From Sutterella megalosphaeroides (GTDB lineage: Bacteria; Pseudomonadota; Gammaproteobacteria; Burkholderiales; Burkholderiaceae_F), in NCBI RefSeq assembly GCF_003609995.1, contig NZ_AP018786.1, positions 501,501 to 565,500 on the forward strand: a stretch of 64,000 bases of DNA. The letters are read 5' to 3'. The notes under the pieces are model-generated. The model searched no databases. It had not been told where the DNA came from and worked only from the letters and a program-made list of their open reading frames with translations. Below are positions 27,472 to 35,874 of this stretch, piece by piece. Within the stretch, counting starts at the first letter, position 1; every line of letters starts with the position of its first letter. A program made the position numbers and the translations under genes.

Positions 27472-27945
27472 GTGCACGAAGTGTCTCGAAATCAAACCAA
27501 CGACCTGAAGACCATGGGCCTCAAGGTCACGGTGCCTCGTCTGAAGATCCTCGACCTCTTCCAGAGGCTCGCCCAGAACGAGCAGGTCGAAAAGCGCCAC
27601 CTGTCGGCCGAAGAAGTGTACAAGCTCCTTCTGAACGACGACTGCGACATCGGCCTCGCGACCGTGTACCGCGTGCTGACGCAGTTTGAAAGCGCCGGCA
27701 TCCTGGTGCGCCACCACTTCGACGAAGGTCGTGCGACGTACGAGCTTCAGGAAGGTCATCACCACGATCATATCGTCTGCGTTCGTTGCGGCAAGCTCGA
27801 AGAGTTCGTGGACCCTGCGATCGAACAGGCGCAGCGGGTCGTCGCGGGACGCCTCGGCTACGAGCTTACCGATCATTCGCTCGTTCTCTACGGGGTGTGC
27901 AGCGAGTGCCGCAAAGCTCGGGAGAAAGAGGACGTCGGCGTTTGA
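27472..27945 (+). CDS. fur: Ferric uptake regulator Fur
   Basis: Fur is the Fe(II)-responsive repressor of iron uptake. The product is about 157 residues. Domains: winged helix (LKTMGLKVTVPRLKILDLFQ, GLATVYRVLTQFESAGIL), then the metal-sensing HHHDH motif and the zinc motifs CVRCGK and CSECRK. The GTG at 27472 is called because AGAAGGG lies 9 bases before it. The GTG at 27481 (MSRNQTNDLK) better fits the start of homologues and is an equally likely alternative. A TATGAT box at 27432-27437 may be the -10. A terminator follows. Confidence 0.95.
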   Translation: MHEVSRNQTNDLKTMGLKVTVPRLKILDLFQRLAQNEQVEKRHLSAEEVYKLLLNDDCDIGLATVYRVLTQFESAGILVRHHFDEGRATYELQEGHHHDHIVCVRCGKLEEFVDPAIEQAQRVVAGRLGYELTDHSLVLYGVCSECRKAREKEDVGV

Positions 27946-27967
27946 CGTTCGCGTCGCTTGAAAAGAT

Positions 27968-27996
27968 AAAAGGGAGCCGGAAACGGCTCCCTTTTT
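27968..27996 (+). terminator. Terminator after fur
   Basis: AAAAGGGAGCCG pairs with CGGCTCCCTTTTT around a 4-base loop. Confidence 0.88.
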
Positions 27997-28016
27997 GGCA
28001 GGCGCCTTCGGCGCAC

Positions 28017-28053
28017 AAAAAATGAAAGGCCTCGCGGTTTCCCGTGAGGCCTT
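28017..28053 (-). terminator. Terminator after tRNA-Val
   Basis: On the minus strand AAAGGCCTCACGG pairs with CCGCGAGGCCTTT (one mismatch), then CATTTTTTG. It serves the tRNA transcription unit. Confidence 0.8.
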
Positions 28054-28061
28054 TCGGAATC

Positions 28062-28136
28062 TGGTGCGCGGTACTGGTTTCGAACCAGTGACCCCTGCCG
28101 TGTGAAGGCAGTGCTCTACCACTGAGCTAACCGCGC
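28062..28136 (-). tRNA. tRNA-Val(CAC)
   Basis: The acceptor GCGCGGT pairs fully with ACCGCGC, the discriminator is A and CCA is encoded. The anticodon stem CTGCC/GGCAG carries loop TTCACAC with anticodon CAC. The T arm is ACTGG/CCAGT with TTCGAAA. It reads GUG. It is a single-tRNA unit between fur and rnhA. Confidence 0.96.
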
Positions 28137-28149
28137 GTCGAGAATTGAA

Positions 28150-28177
28150 ATTTTACGGATCGAGCCGAAAAAATCAA
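28150..28177 (-). promoter_or_regulatory. Promoter of tRNA-Val
   Basis: On the minus strand TTGATT (28177-28172), 16 bp, then TAAAAT (28155-28150). Transcription would start about 7 bases before the tRNA. Confidence 0.75.
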
Positions 28178-28186
28178 GAGCGCCCG

Positions 28187-28211
28187 GCAAAAATACCATA
28201 AATGCGGTATT
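28187..28211 (-). terminator. Terminator after rnhA
   Basis: On the minus strand AATACC pairs with GGTATT (8-base loop), followed by TTTTG. It lies next to the tRNA-Val promoter. Confidence 0.65.
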
Positions 28212-28227
28212 AAGGGCTTCGGGAGTC

Positions 28228-28692
28228 TCAGAACGTCGGCGCGGGGCGCTTGCCCAGAGCGACTTCCACGCCCAGGTTGGCGAGTTCGTCCGCCTTTTCG
28301 TTGCCAGGGTCGCCGTTGTGCCCCTTCACCCAACGCCACTCGATCTCGAAGCGGGAGGCCAGCGCGTCGAGGCGCTGCCAGAGTTCGACGTTTTTCACGG
28401 GCTTCTTGTCGGCCGTGCGCCAACCGTTGCGCTTCCAACCGTGCACCCACTGCGTAATGCCGTTTTTCACGTAGGAGCTGTCCGTGTGCAGGATGATCGG
28501 ACAGGGGCGCTTCAGGGCGGAGAGCGCCGAGATGACGGCGGTAAGCTCCATTTGGTTGTTGGTCGTCAGACGTTCGCCCCCGTAGATCTCAAGCCTGTGT
28601 TCGCCCCAGACGAGCAAGGCGCCCCAACCGCCCACGCCGGGGTTTTGTTTGCAGGCGCCGTCGGTCCAGATTTCGAGTTTGGTGGTGCTCAT
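28228..28692 (-). CDS. rnhA: Ribonuclease HI
   Basis: RNase HI degrades RNA in RNA-DNA hybrids. The 154-residue product has the catalytic carboxylates in order: [30 protein letters not shown] and GDPGNEKAD. In many betaproteobacteria dnaQ follows rnhA, but here the tRNA-Val gene follows instead. The 126-base gap to the upstream methyltransferase has a GT-rich stretch and a small GTGGCC/GGCCAC hairpin, nothing else. Confidence 0.95.
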   Translation of the reverse strand: MSTTKLEIWTDGACKQNPGVGGWGALLVWGEHRLEIYGGERLTTNNQMELTAVISALSALKRPCPIILHTDSSYVKNGITQWVHGWKRNGWRTADKKPVKNVELWQRLDALASRFEIEWRWVKGHNGDPGNEKADELANLGVEVALGKRPAPTF

Positions 28693-28818
28693 GGGTGTGT
28701 TCTCTCGTTGTGCGTTACGGGTGCGTTATTGGGTGTGTGCGTGTTGTGTGGTGGCCGCGGGCCGCTGCGGTTGCCGTGGCCACGACGGGCGGGCCGCCGG
28801 TGCGGCGTCCGGTCTCTT

Positions 28819-29586
28819 TCAGGCTTCGGGAGACCGACGGTGCGAGGATGCAACCGGGAAGGTCGATACGGGTCGTCTCTCGGAGAGCGGTCGCGTCGCG
28901 CAGTCGATGAGGCGCGTGCCCGGCTGCCGTTTGACGGCGGAAAGAAGAATCAGGTTGGAAAACTGCGGGGCCCAACGGTCGCCCGCCTTGTCGAGCCAGG
29001 CCCATCGGCGAAGCGCCGCGGAGGAGCGAACTCCCGGACTGTAGATCCCGAAGCGCCCCCGGTCGACCTCCATGCCGAGGAGCGCGAGCCAATCCTTGAG
29101 TCGCCCGAGCGAAATCGGTTGGAGGCGCGTCGGCAGATAGGCTTTGCCGCCGAAGGCGGCCGTCATCCGCTCCTTGAGCCACCACGCCCCGAGCGCGTTG
29201 AAGGCGGTGAGAACGAGGCGCCCTTCGGGCGCCAGGGCGCGCACCGCGTCTCTCAGCACTTGCTGGGGGTGCTCGGCGAAGTCGAGCGTATGCGGGAGCG
29301 TGACGAGGTCGAGCGACTCCGCGGCAACGGGCAACGCTTCGGGCTCGCCCCGGAGCGCGTGTAGCTCCGGGCGAAGCCCGAAGAGCGAATCCTTTTCCTC
29401 AAGCAGAATCCACTGGCCCTGAATGCGGTTGGAGCGGAGCGTATCGAGCTGCGGGGCGCCGATTTGCAGTGCGGCCACGCCGAAGACGTCCGCCACGAGT
29501 TCGTCGAACTGCGATGCTTCCCATTCGCGGAGTCGCTCCCCGGGCGGGGTGGCGAGAAAGTCGTCGAAGGAAAGTCGGGTGTGCAT
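28819..29586 (-). CDS. Class I SAM-dependent methyltransferase
   Basis: A 255-residue methyltransferase of the type found between gloB and rnhA in betaproteobacteria. Motifs: FGVAALQIGAPQLD replaces a canonical GxGxG motif I, SLDLVTLPHTLDFAEHPQQVL is the family core, and the GRLVLTAFNALGAWWLKE strand follows. The C-terminal 25 residues are basic and low-complexity. The substrate is unknown. gloB is absent upstream; mltD is divergent. Confidence 0.83.
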   Translation of the reverse strand: MHTRLSFDDFLATPPGERLREWEASQFDELVADVFGVAALQIGAPQLDTLRSNRIQGQWILLEEKDSLFGLRPELHALRGEPEALPVAAESLDLVTLPHTLDFAEHPQQVLRDAVRALAPEGRLVLTAFNALGAWWLKERMTAAFGGKAYLPTRLQPISLGRLKDWLALLGMEVDRGRFGIYSPGVRSSAALRRWAWLDKAGDRWAPQFSNLILLSAVKRQPGTRLIDCATRPLSERRPVSTFPVASSHRRSPEA

Positions 29587-29770
29587 GTGGGGTCGTCGAT
29601 CGTGCGAAGGGGTGGAAAGCCGGGGCGGAGCCTCTTAACAGTTTGTTTCCACATTCCGCCGAGAATCGATACGTTGGAAAACAAAAGAAGCAAGGGTGCC
29701 GCCGAGCTACGCAGTAACATTACGGCAATTCCGATTTTACGCATTCCTCCACTCCCGGGGTTCGAGCTTC

Positions 29771-31807
29771 ATGACTTTGCGTTGTCTCTCGTTTACTCTC
29801 CTCAGCTTGGGTTGTCTGGCGCTCTCGTGGGTGCCGGGCGACGTGCGCGCGGCCATAGAGCAACAGACTTCGGCTCAAGCGGACGGGGGAGCGGAGACGA
29901 TGCCCAACGACGTGTGGGAGCGTATTCGGCGCGGCTACCGCATGCCAGAACTCGATTCGCCGCTCGTAGACCGGTGGGTGACCTACTACACGAAGGACCC
30001 CGCGTACATCCGGCGGATGACTTCGCGTGCGGGGCAGTACCTCTACCACATCGTCGAAGACGTCGAAGCACGCAACATGCCGACGGAGCTTGCGCTCTTG
30101 CCCTTCGTCGAAAGCGCCTTTCAGCCCGAAGCGCTCTCGCGCGTGAAGGCGGCGGGGCTCTGGCAGTTCATGCCCGCCACGGGGAACGATTACGCGCTCG
30201 CGCAGAACCTTTGGCGCGACGACCGTCAGGACGTTCTGGAAAGCACTCGAGCGGCGCTCGACTACTTCAATTACCTCCACGGCCTCTTCAACGATTGGCA
30301 ATTGGCGCTTGCGGCCTACAACTGGGGCGAAGGGAGCGTTCAACGGGCGATCGCCCGCGCGAAGCGCAGCGGCAAGCCCACCGATTACGCGCATCTGCGC
30401 ATGCCGAAGGAAACGGCCAACTACGTGCCGAAACTCATGGCGATCAAGCGGATCATTTCGAATCCGGAGCGCTACGGGATCGAGTTGCCGGACGTCGGGA
30501 ACGAACCCTTCTTCATTCGCATCACCAAGCCGCGCGACATCGACGTGAAGACCGCCGCGGAGCTTGCGGGCATGCCGCTCAACGAATTCCGCGCTCTGAA
30601 CCCGAGCTACAAGCTTCCGGTGATCGTGGCCGCGCACAACAACGTGATGCTCCTGCCCGCCGACAAGGTGGACTACTTCATCGACAACCTCGCGAGCTGG
30701 ATGGACAGCGGTCAACCCCTTTCGCGCTGGTCGACCTATCGACTCAAAGAAGGTGAAACGCTTGCCGCCGTCGCGGCGCAAAGCGGCATGACGGAGTCGG
30801 AACTTCGCAAGGTGAACGGCATTCCCGAAGGGCGGCGCGTTCTTCCCAATTCGACGCTGCTCGTTCTCGCGGGAGCCGACGAACAGGTGGACATTTCGGC
30901 CGAAGAAGCGGACGCGCGCCTGCGACTTTCGCCCCTTACGACGTGGCGTCGCGTGACGTACCGCGTCCGAAGCGGCGACACGCTCACCTCCATCGCCCGC
31001 CGCTGGCATATCACGACGAAGTCGATCGTAACGGCCAACCGCCTGCGCTCCGACCGCCTGCGGGCGGGGCAACGTCTGGTGCTCACGGTGCCGAACGTGC
31101 AGCGTGCGTCCATTCCGGCGACCTCTTCGGGAAGCGCCTCGGGGCGTCACGTCATCCACACGGTTCGCTCGGGCGACACCCTCGACGCGATCGCCCGTCG
31201 CTACGGCGTTACGGTGGCGAGTCTGCGCATGACGAATCGCCTGGAAGGCAATATCATCCGCGCGGGGCAGCGTCTGCGCATTCCGGGCGCGGCGACGGAG
31301 TCCGATACGGTGATCTACACCGTGAAGTCGGGCGACACGCTCTCGACCGTCGCCGAACGCTACCGCGTGAGCGTGACGAAGCTGAAGCGCGCCAACCGCC
31401 TCACCTCGAACATGCTTCGTGTAGGCGACCGTCTCGAGATCCCGAGCGCGGACCGGGTCGAGCGCAACGTGAAGCCAGCCCCCGAAACCCGCGTCCACGT
31501 GGTGCGCTCGGGCGACACGCTCTCCGAGATCGGCGAACGTTACGGCGTGAGCGTCTCGAAGCTTCGCTCGGCGAACGGTCTTCGCGGCAACAACTTGCGT
31601 ATCGGGCAGCGCCTCGTCATTCCCGCCACTGCTTCCAAGGTGAACAAAGCTCAGACGGTGCGCCAGGCTACGACCTATCGCGTGCGTTCGGGCGATACGC
31701 TGATCGCCATCGCGCGGCGTCACCACACGACCGTCTCCGCTTTGCAACGCGCGAACGGTCTCAAGGGTTCGGCCCTGCGCGTCGGGCAGGAACTTCGCAT
31801 TCCCTGA
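29771..31807 (+). CDS. mltD: Membrane-bound lytic murein transglycosylase D with six LysM domains
   Basis: MltD cleaves peptidoglycan glycan strands in the periplasm. ATG 29771 gives 678 residues. An N-terminal signal peptide (about residues 1-27) is present, but LSLGC is not a clean lipobox. The SLT domain has the catalytic Glu in LPFVESAFQPEA (about residue 114) and AGLWQFMPATG. Six LysM repeats follow at about residues 321-366, 395-438, 459-503, 514-558, 574-618 and 633-678, most with the [VR]RSGDTL start. E. coli MltD has two. The first repeat is the most divergent. Confidence 0.92.
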   Translation: MTLRCLSFTLLSLGCLALSWVPGDVRAAIEQQTSAQADGGAETMPNDVWERIRRGYRMPELDSPLVDRWVTYYTKDPAYIRRMTSRAGQYLYHIVEDVEARNMPTELALLPFVESAFQPEALSRVKAAGLWQFMPATGNDYALAQNLWRDDRQDVLESTRAALDYFNYLHGLFNDWQLALAAYNWGEGSVQRAIARAKRSGKPTDYAHLRMPKETANYVPKLMAIKRIISNPERYGIELPDVGNEPFFIRITKPRDIDVKTAAELAGMPLNEFRALNPSYKLPVIVAAHNNVMLLPADKVDYFIDNLASWMDSGQPLSRWSTYRLKEGETLAAVAAQSGMTESELRKVNGIPEGRRVLPNSTLLVLAGADEQVDISAEEADARLRLSPLTTWRRVTYRVRSGDTLTSIARRWHITTKSIVTANRLRSDRLRAGQRLVLTVPNVQRASIPATSSGSASGRHVIHTVRSGDTLDAIARRYGVTVASLRMTNRLEGNIIRAGQRLRIPGAATESDTVIYTVKSGDTLSTVAERYRVSVTKLKRANRLTSNMLRVGDRLEIPSADRVERNVKPAPETRVHVVRSGDTLSEIGERYGVSVSKLRSANGLRGNNLRIGQRLVIPATASKVNKAQTVRQATTYRVRSGDTLIAIARRHHTTVSALQRANGLKGSALRVGQELRIP

Positions 31808-32007
31808 TGCTCTCCGGGCCCCTCCAACGACGGACGGCCTAACGCGCATTGGCGAGGGACCGCATCGACCCGAAGGGCGAGTGCCACTACAATGTCACGC
31901 AAAGAACGCAGGGGAGCGCACGCGGTCGTGCGCTCCCTCCTTGTGCGTCCGTCCGAGGCCGCACGAGTGCCATCGACGAAACACGAATCATTAGAACGAG
32001 GACAATC

Positions 32008-32799
32008 ATGGGTTTCCTGACCGGCAAGAAGCTGCTCATCACGGGCGTCATCTCCAACCGTTCCATCGCTTACGGCATTGCCGAAGCGTGCCGTCGCGAA
32101 GGCGCAGAACTTGCTTTCACGTACGTCGGGGAACGCTTCCGCGATCGCGTGGCGGCCTTTGCCGAAGAGTTCGGGAGCTCGATTTGCCTGCCCATGGACG
32201 TGAGCAGCGATGAAGAAATCGCCGCCGTTGCCGAAGAGCTGAAGAACCGCTGGGGCGGTCTCGACGGCGTGGTGCACTCGATCGGCTTCGCGCCCCGCGA
32301 AGCGATTGCGGGCGACTTCCTCGACGGTCTCTCTCGCGACGCCTTCAAGACGGCCATGGATATTTCCGCCTACTCCTTCCCGGCTCTTGCGAAAGCCTGC
32401 CTTCCCCTGATGGAAGGCCGCAACGCCTCGGTGCTGACGCTCACCTACCTCGGCAGCGAACGCGTCGTTCCGAACTACAACACGATGGGTCTGGCGAAGG
32501 CCGCCCTTGAAGCTTCGACCCGCTACCTCGCTTCAAGCCTCGGTCCCAAGGGCATCCGCGCGAACGCCATTTCCGCCGGTCCCATCAAAACGCTGGCCGC
32601 CTCGGGCATTCAGGACTTCTCGAAGCTCCTGCACATCATGGAAGAAACGGCGCCGCTCGGCCGCACCGTGACCATCCAGGAAGTCGGCAACACGGCCGCC
32701 TTCCTTCTCTCCGATCTCGCGAGCGGCATCACGGGCGACATCATCTACGTCGATGCGGGCTTCCACGCGGTCGGCGTCGGCGTGCCCGCCGGCAAGTAA
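32008..32799 (+). CDS. fabI: Enoyl-[acyl-carrier-protein] reductase (NADH)
   Basis: FabI reduces enoyl-ACP in the last step of fatty-acid elongation. ATG 32008 gives 263 residues, with GAGGACAA just upstream. NAD binding is at GVISNRSIAYGIA, then the VHSIGFAPREA block and the catalytic Tyr/Lys motif YNTMGLAKAALE, with the substrate-binding AISAGPIKTLAASGI. The conserved Ser/Gly before SIGF supports the FabI type rather than FabV. A TACAAT near 31890 may be its -10. A terminator follows. Confidence 0.95.
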   Translation: MGFLTGKKLLITGVISNRSIAYGIAEACRREGAELAFTYVGERFRDRVAAFAEEFGSSICLPMDVSSDEEIAAVAEELKNRWGGLDGVVHSIGFAPREAIAGDFLDGLSRDAFKTAMDISAYSFPALAKACLPLMEGRNASVLTLTYLGSERVVPNYNTMGLAKAALEASTRYLASSLGPKGIRANAISAGPIKTLAASGIQDFSKLLHIMEETAPLGRTVTIQEVGNTAAFLLSDLASGITGDIIYVDAGFHAVGVGVPAGK

Positions 32800-32825
32800 C
32801 ACGCCCTTGACGGGGTAACATTGGA

Positions 32826-32857
32826 GGGTCTCTTCCCGACGGGGGAGAGGCCCTTTT
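32826..32857 (+). terminator. Terminator after fabI
   Basis: GGGTCTCTTCCC pairs with GGGGAGAGGCCC including two G-T pairs, followed by five T. It excludes the TTG at 32821 as a start for the next gene. Confidence 0.82.
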
Positions 32858-32883
32858 TCCTGCTTTTTCTTCTCACCCTCGAT

Positions 32884-33948
32884 ATGACGGCTTCACGTCC
32901 CCTGCGCGTTCTCATTGTCTCCACCCGCTATCTCGGCGACTGCCTGCTTGCGGCCTCGCTCGTCAACCCCATTCGGGAGCGTTACCCCGATGCCGAGGTC
33001 GACGTTCTGACGTTTCACCGCAACTGCGGGATCCTGGAAGGGGTGCCCGGCATTCGACGCGTCATCGGCGTCGAAGAGCGCCCCAAAAAGTGGCGTCAGT
33101 TCCTCGACATGTCCGCGATGTGGAATACGTACGACTGGGCGATCATCACCCAGCAGAGCACCCGCACGATTCTCTACGGGTATTTCGCGGCACGGCGTCA
33201 GGTGGTCTATGCGTCGGCGAACGACCATCGGGGGTGGTGGAAGCAAAAGCTCGTCACGCACAAGGTGAATCCGTACCCGGGGCACTGGCTGGATCAGGCC
33301 GAAGCGCTTCTGGAGCCCGTGCTCGGCGGACGGTACCACATCGATCCGTCGTGCCCGGACGCGGAACTCCCCGAAGCTTTCCGCATTCGCGACCCGTACG
33401 TTGTGTTCCAGGTGTGCTCGCGTTACGAAGACAAAGAATGGTCGACGGCGGGTTGGCGCGCGTTGATCGAAAAGCTCAACGCGCGGGGCTTGTGCGCCGT
33501 GATCGTGGGCGGCGGATCCGCCGCCGAACTCGAGCGCATCGGTCGCGTCACGGAGGGCTTTGCGGAAGCGAATGTGTGTGTGGCCGCCGGGAAGCTTTCC
33601 TTCGGTCAGACCGCCCGTCTGATCCGAGGCGCCCGCGCATTCGTCGGCGTGGATACGGCGACCTCGCACGTGGCGGGCGCCACGGGCGTTCCCGTCGTCG
33701 CGCTTTTCGGCCCGACGAATGTCACCGTCTGGGGCCCTTCGCCCAAGGAAGGGCGTCAAGGGGGTTATGCGTCCGACAAGCCCCGGCTCGTCCAGGGCAA
33801 CGTTACGATTCTTCGCCACCCCGACTATCTCGGTTGCCACGCGTGCGACCGACACCGTTGCCCGAAGAACGTCCCCGACACGCTCGGGCGTTGCATGCAG
33901 GACCTGGCCTGGCAGGATGTTTGGGCCGAACTTGAAAAGAACCTTTGA
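32884..33948 (+). CDS. GT9-family glycosyltransferase (heptosyltransferase-like)
   Basis: A 354-residue ADP-heptose-type transferase. Blocks: LIVSTRYLGDCLLAASLV at the N-terminus, then VFQVCSRYEDKEWSTAGW, LIRGARAFVGVDTATSHVAGATG (nucleotide-binding, catalytic Asp) and VVALFGPTNVTVWGP. Its cysteine-rich tail (CHACDRHRCPKN) is like that of WaaQ-type enzymes. nadK starts 10 bases after its stop. Sugar and acceptor cannot be stated; an LPS inner-core role is likely. Confidence 0.87.
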   Translation: MTASRPLRVLIVSTRYLGDCLLAASLVNPIRERYPDAEVDVLTFHRNCGILEGVPGIRRVIGVEERPKKWRQFLDMSAMWNTYDWAIITQQSTRTILYGYFAARRQVVYASANDHRGWWKQKLVTHKVNPYPGHWLDQAEALLEPVLGGRYHIDPSCPDAELPEAFRIRDPYVVFQVCSRYEDKEWSTAGWRALIEKLNARGLCAVIVGGGSAAELERIGRVTEGFAEANVCVAAGKLSFGQTARLIRGARAFVGVDTATSHVAGATGVPVVALFGPTNVTVWGPSPKEGRQGGYASDKPRLVQGNVTILRHPDYLGCHACDRHRCPKNVPDTLGRCMQDLAWQDVWAELEKNL

Positions 33949-33958
33949 GGAGAAGCCC

Positions 33959-34831
33959 GTGCTGCTCTACAAAACGATCGGACTTTGCGTCAAACCGACG
34001 AACGACGACCTCTCCTATCAACTCGAGCGCATCACCGCGCTTTTGAAGTCGCTCGGCTGCGACGTTCTCTATGAAGAACGAGCCGCGGAGTACCTCAAGA
34101 CGACGAACTTTTGCACGCGTGAGGAATTGGGCGAGAGGTGTGATCTCATCATCGTTTTGGGGGGTGACGGCACCATGCTGAGCGTCGCCCGCAGCCTCTC
34201 CCGCTTCGGCAAGCCCGTTATCGGGATCAACGCGGGACGCCTCGGCTTCATTACCGACCTGTGCCAGGAGGATATCGGCGCGCGCCTTCCCGAAATGCTC
34301 GCGGGGCAGAGCATCTGTGACGAACGTCCCTTGCTCGAAGGGATCGTCCTGCGTAACGGTAAAGAAATCTACCGCCAGCTCGCCGTGAACGACATCGGCA
34401 TCAGCCACGGTCGTGCGGGCGGCATGGTCGACTTCCTCGTCTATGTCAACAATCAGCAGATGTGCTGTCAGTCCGCCGACGGCGTCATTTGTTCGACGGC
34501 TACGGGTTCCACTGCGTATTCGCTTGCCGCGGGCGGCCCGATTTTGCACCCGTCGCTCGAAGGCATGATTCTGGTGCCCGTGGCGCCGCACACGCTCTCG
34601 AACCGTCCGATCGTTCTGCCGCTCAAGTCGCAGATCCAAATCGAACTGCTCGACGCCCGCGACGCCGTGGCGTACTTCGACATGCAGGAGTTCTGCGACA
34701 TGCTGCCCGGCGACCGCCTGATCATTCGCCAGGCCGAGCACCGGGTCACGATTCTGCACCCGATCGGGTACGACTACTACAAGCTCCTTCGGCAGAAGTT
34801 GAAGTGGAACTTCATGCCGAAGGCGGGTTGA
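33959..34831 (+). CDS. nadK: NAD kinase
   Basis: NadK makes NADP from NAD and ATP. The GTG at 33959 (290 residues) has GAGGAGA 5 bases upstream. Signature motifs GGDGTML, AVNDIGISHGRAGG and STATGSTAYSLAAGGPIL are complete. It is coupled to an upstream GT9 gene. In many betaproteobacteria nadK is followed by recN; here recN is 20 kb away. Confidence 0.94.
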   Translation: MLLYKTIGLCVKPTNDDLSYQLERITALLKSLGCDVLYEERAAEYLKTTNFCTREELGERCDLIIVLGGDGTMLSVARSLSRFGKPVIGINAGRLGFITDLCQEDIGARLPEMLAGQSICDERPLLEGIVLRNGKEIYRQLAVNDIGISHGRAGGMVDFLVYVNNQQMCCQSADGVICSTATGSTAYSLAAGGPILHPSLEGMILVPVAPHTLSNRPIVLPLKSQIQIELLDARDAVAYFDMQEFCDMLPGDRLIIRQAEHRVTILHPIGYDYYKLLRQKLKWNFMPKAG

Positions 34832-34844
34832 GTCGGCTGTCGAA

Positions 34845-35783
34845 TCAGTCGATCAGCGTGTCGAGCCGGCTCCGAACCTCGTCGAGAGTCGGCCAATGGC
34901 CCATTTCGCCGCACACCGCGGCGCGGGTGTTCCACGGCGCCGTGCGTTTGAGGTCGGTTACGCCCACCACGGTGATCTGAGGCGCCGAAACCGCGGCGGC
35001 GATGTGGCTGATGCCCGAGTCGTTCGCAACGACGACGCGGGCAAGCTGCGCGAGCGCCGCGTAGTTGCCGAGGGTCGTCGGTTCGAGCACGATGCCGTTG
35101 GGGCACGCGGCCTTCGCCTCGTCGATTTCATGGGGCGAGGGGAAGATGATCGGGGCGACGTCGCGCGACTTCAGATAGACGCACAGCTCGTCGAAGTGCG
35201 GCCAGCACTTGTTCTGGCCGTGATGCGTTCCGCGGGCGATCGGCGCAATCAGCGCGAAGCGCTCGGGGATCCCGAACTTCTCAATCAGATTGTGGGCGGC
35301 CGCCTTGTGTCGGCTGAGCACCCGAAGGCCGAGCTCTTCCGGAGCCTTTTCCCACGCGGGGGTCTTCCCCCAAGCCTTCACGGCTTCGGCGGTCGTGTAG
35401 AAAAAGCGCTCGACCTCGTGCATTTTCGAGGGCTCGGGGATCGCTTTATCAAGCAGGAACGAGCGGCCGTCCGTCGCAAGACCCGCGCTACGGATCCCGC
35501 CGATGCGAAAGAGCAGCGCGGAGCTGAAGGAATTCGGGAAGAGCAACCCGAGCGGGGAACCGCCCGCAAGATCGGCGAGGCGCCGAATGCGTCGGAAGTC
35601 TTCCGTCACGTGACCTTCGATGGGGTCGAACCGCCAACCCATGCCCGCAAAGAGATCTTCGGCCCAGCGCTTCCCCGTCAGAACAGGCGTGAAGCCGCTC
35701 GCTTCAAGAAGGCGCAGGGCAGGAAGAGCCATGCAACAGTCGCCGACGTGATTGGGCAGACGACAGAGAACTTTGGTCGACAT
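34845..35783 (-). CDS. GT9-family glycosyltransferase, WaaF-like
   Basis: A 312-residue heptosyltransferase-family protein. Its N-terminus, VLCRLPNHVGDCCMALPAL, resembles heptosyltransferase II. Further blocks are LLFPNSFSSALLFRIGG, APIARGTHHGQNKCWPHF and the nucleotide-binding VVVANDSGISHIAAAVSAPQ. It is convergent with nadK and divergent from msbA, which fits lipid A-core export. WaaF is the best guess; length is a little short. Confidence 0.85.
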   Translation of the reverse strand: MSTKVLCRLPNHVGDCCMALPALRLLEASGFTPVLTGKRWAEDLFAGMGWRFDPIEGHVTEDFRRIRRLADLAGGSPLGLLFPNSFSSALLFRIGGIRSAGLATDGRSFLLDKAIPEPSKMHEVERFFYTTAEAVKAWGKTPAWEKAPEELGLRVLSRHKAAAHNLIEKFGIPERFALIAPIARGTHHGQNKCWPHFDELCVYLKSRDVAPIIFPSPHEIDEAKAACPNGIVLEPTTLGNYAALAQLARVVVANDSGISHIAAAVSAPQITVVGVTDLKRTAPWNTRAAVCGEMGHWPTLDEVRSRLDTLID

Positions 35784-35874
35784 ACGGTGCTCCGGGAAAG
35801 GGACGAGTTCGGTTCATTGTATCGGGGAATCTCGGTATCATGAGGGACTCGTAAATACGAAGGAATCACGTTTG

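Noticed and set aside
32821-32883. TTG at 32821 as the start of the GT9 gene
   Set aside because: It would place the first codons inside the fabI terminator hairpin; the ATG at 32884 begins the family sequence.
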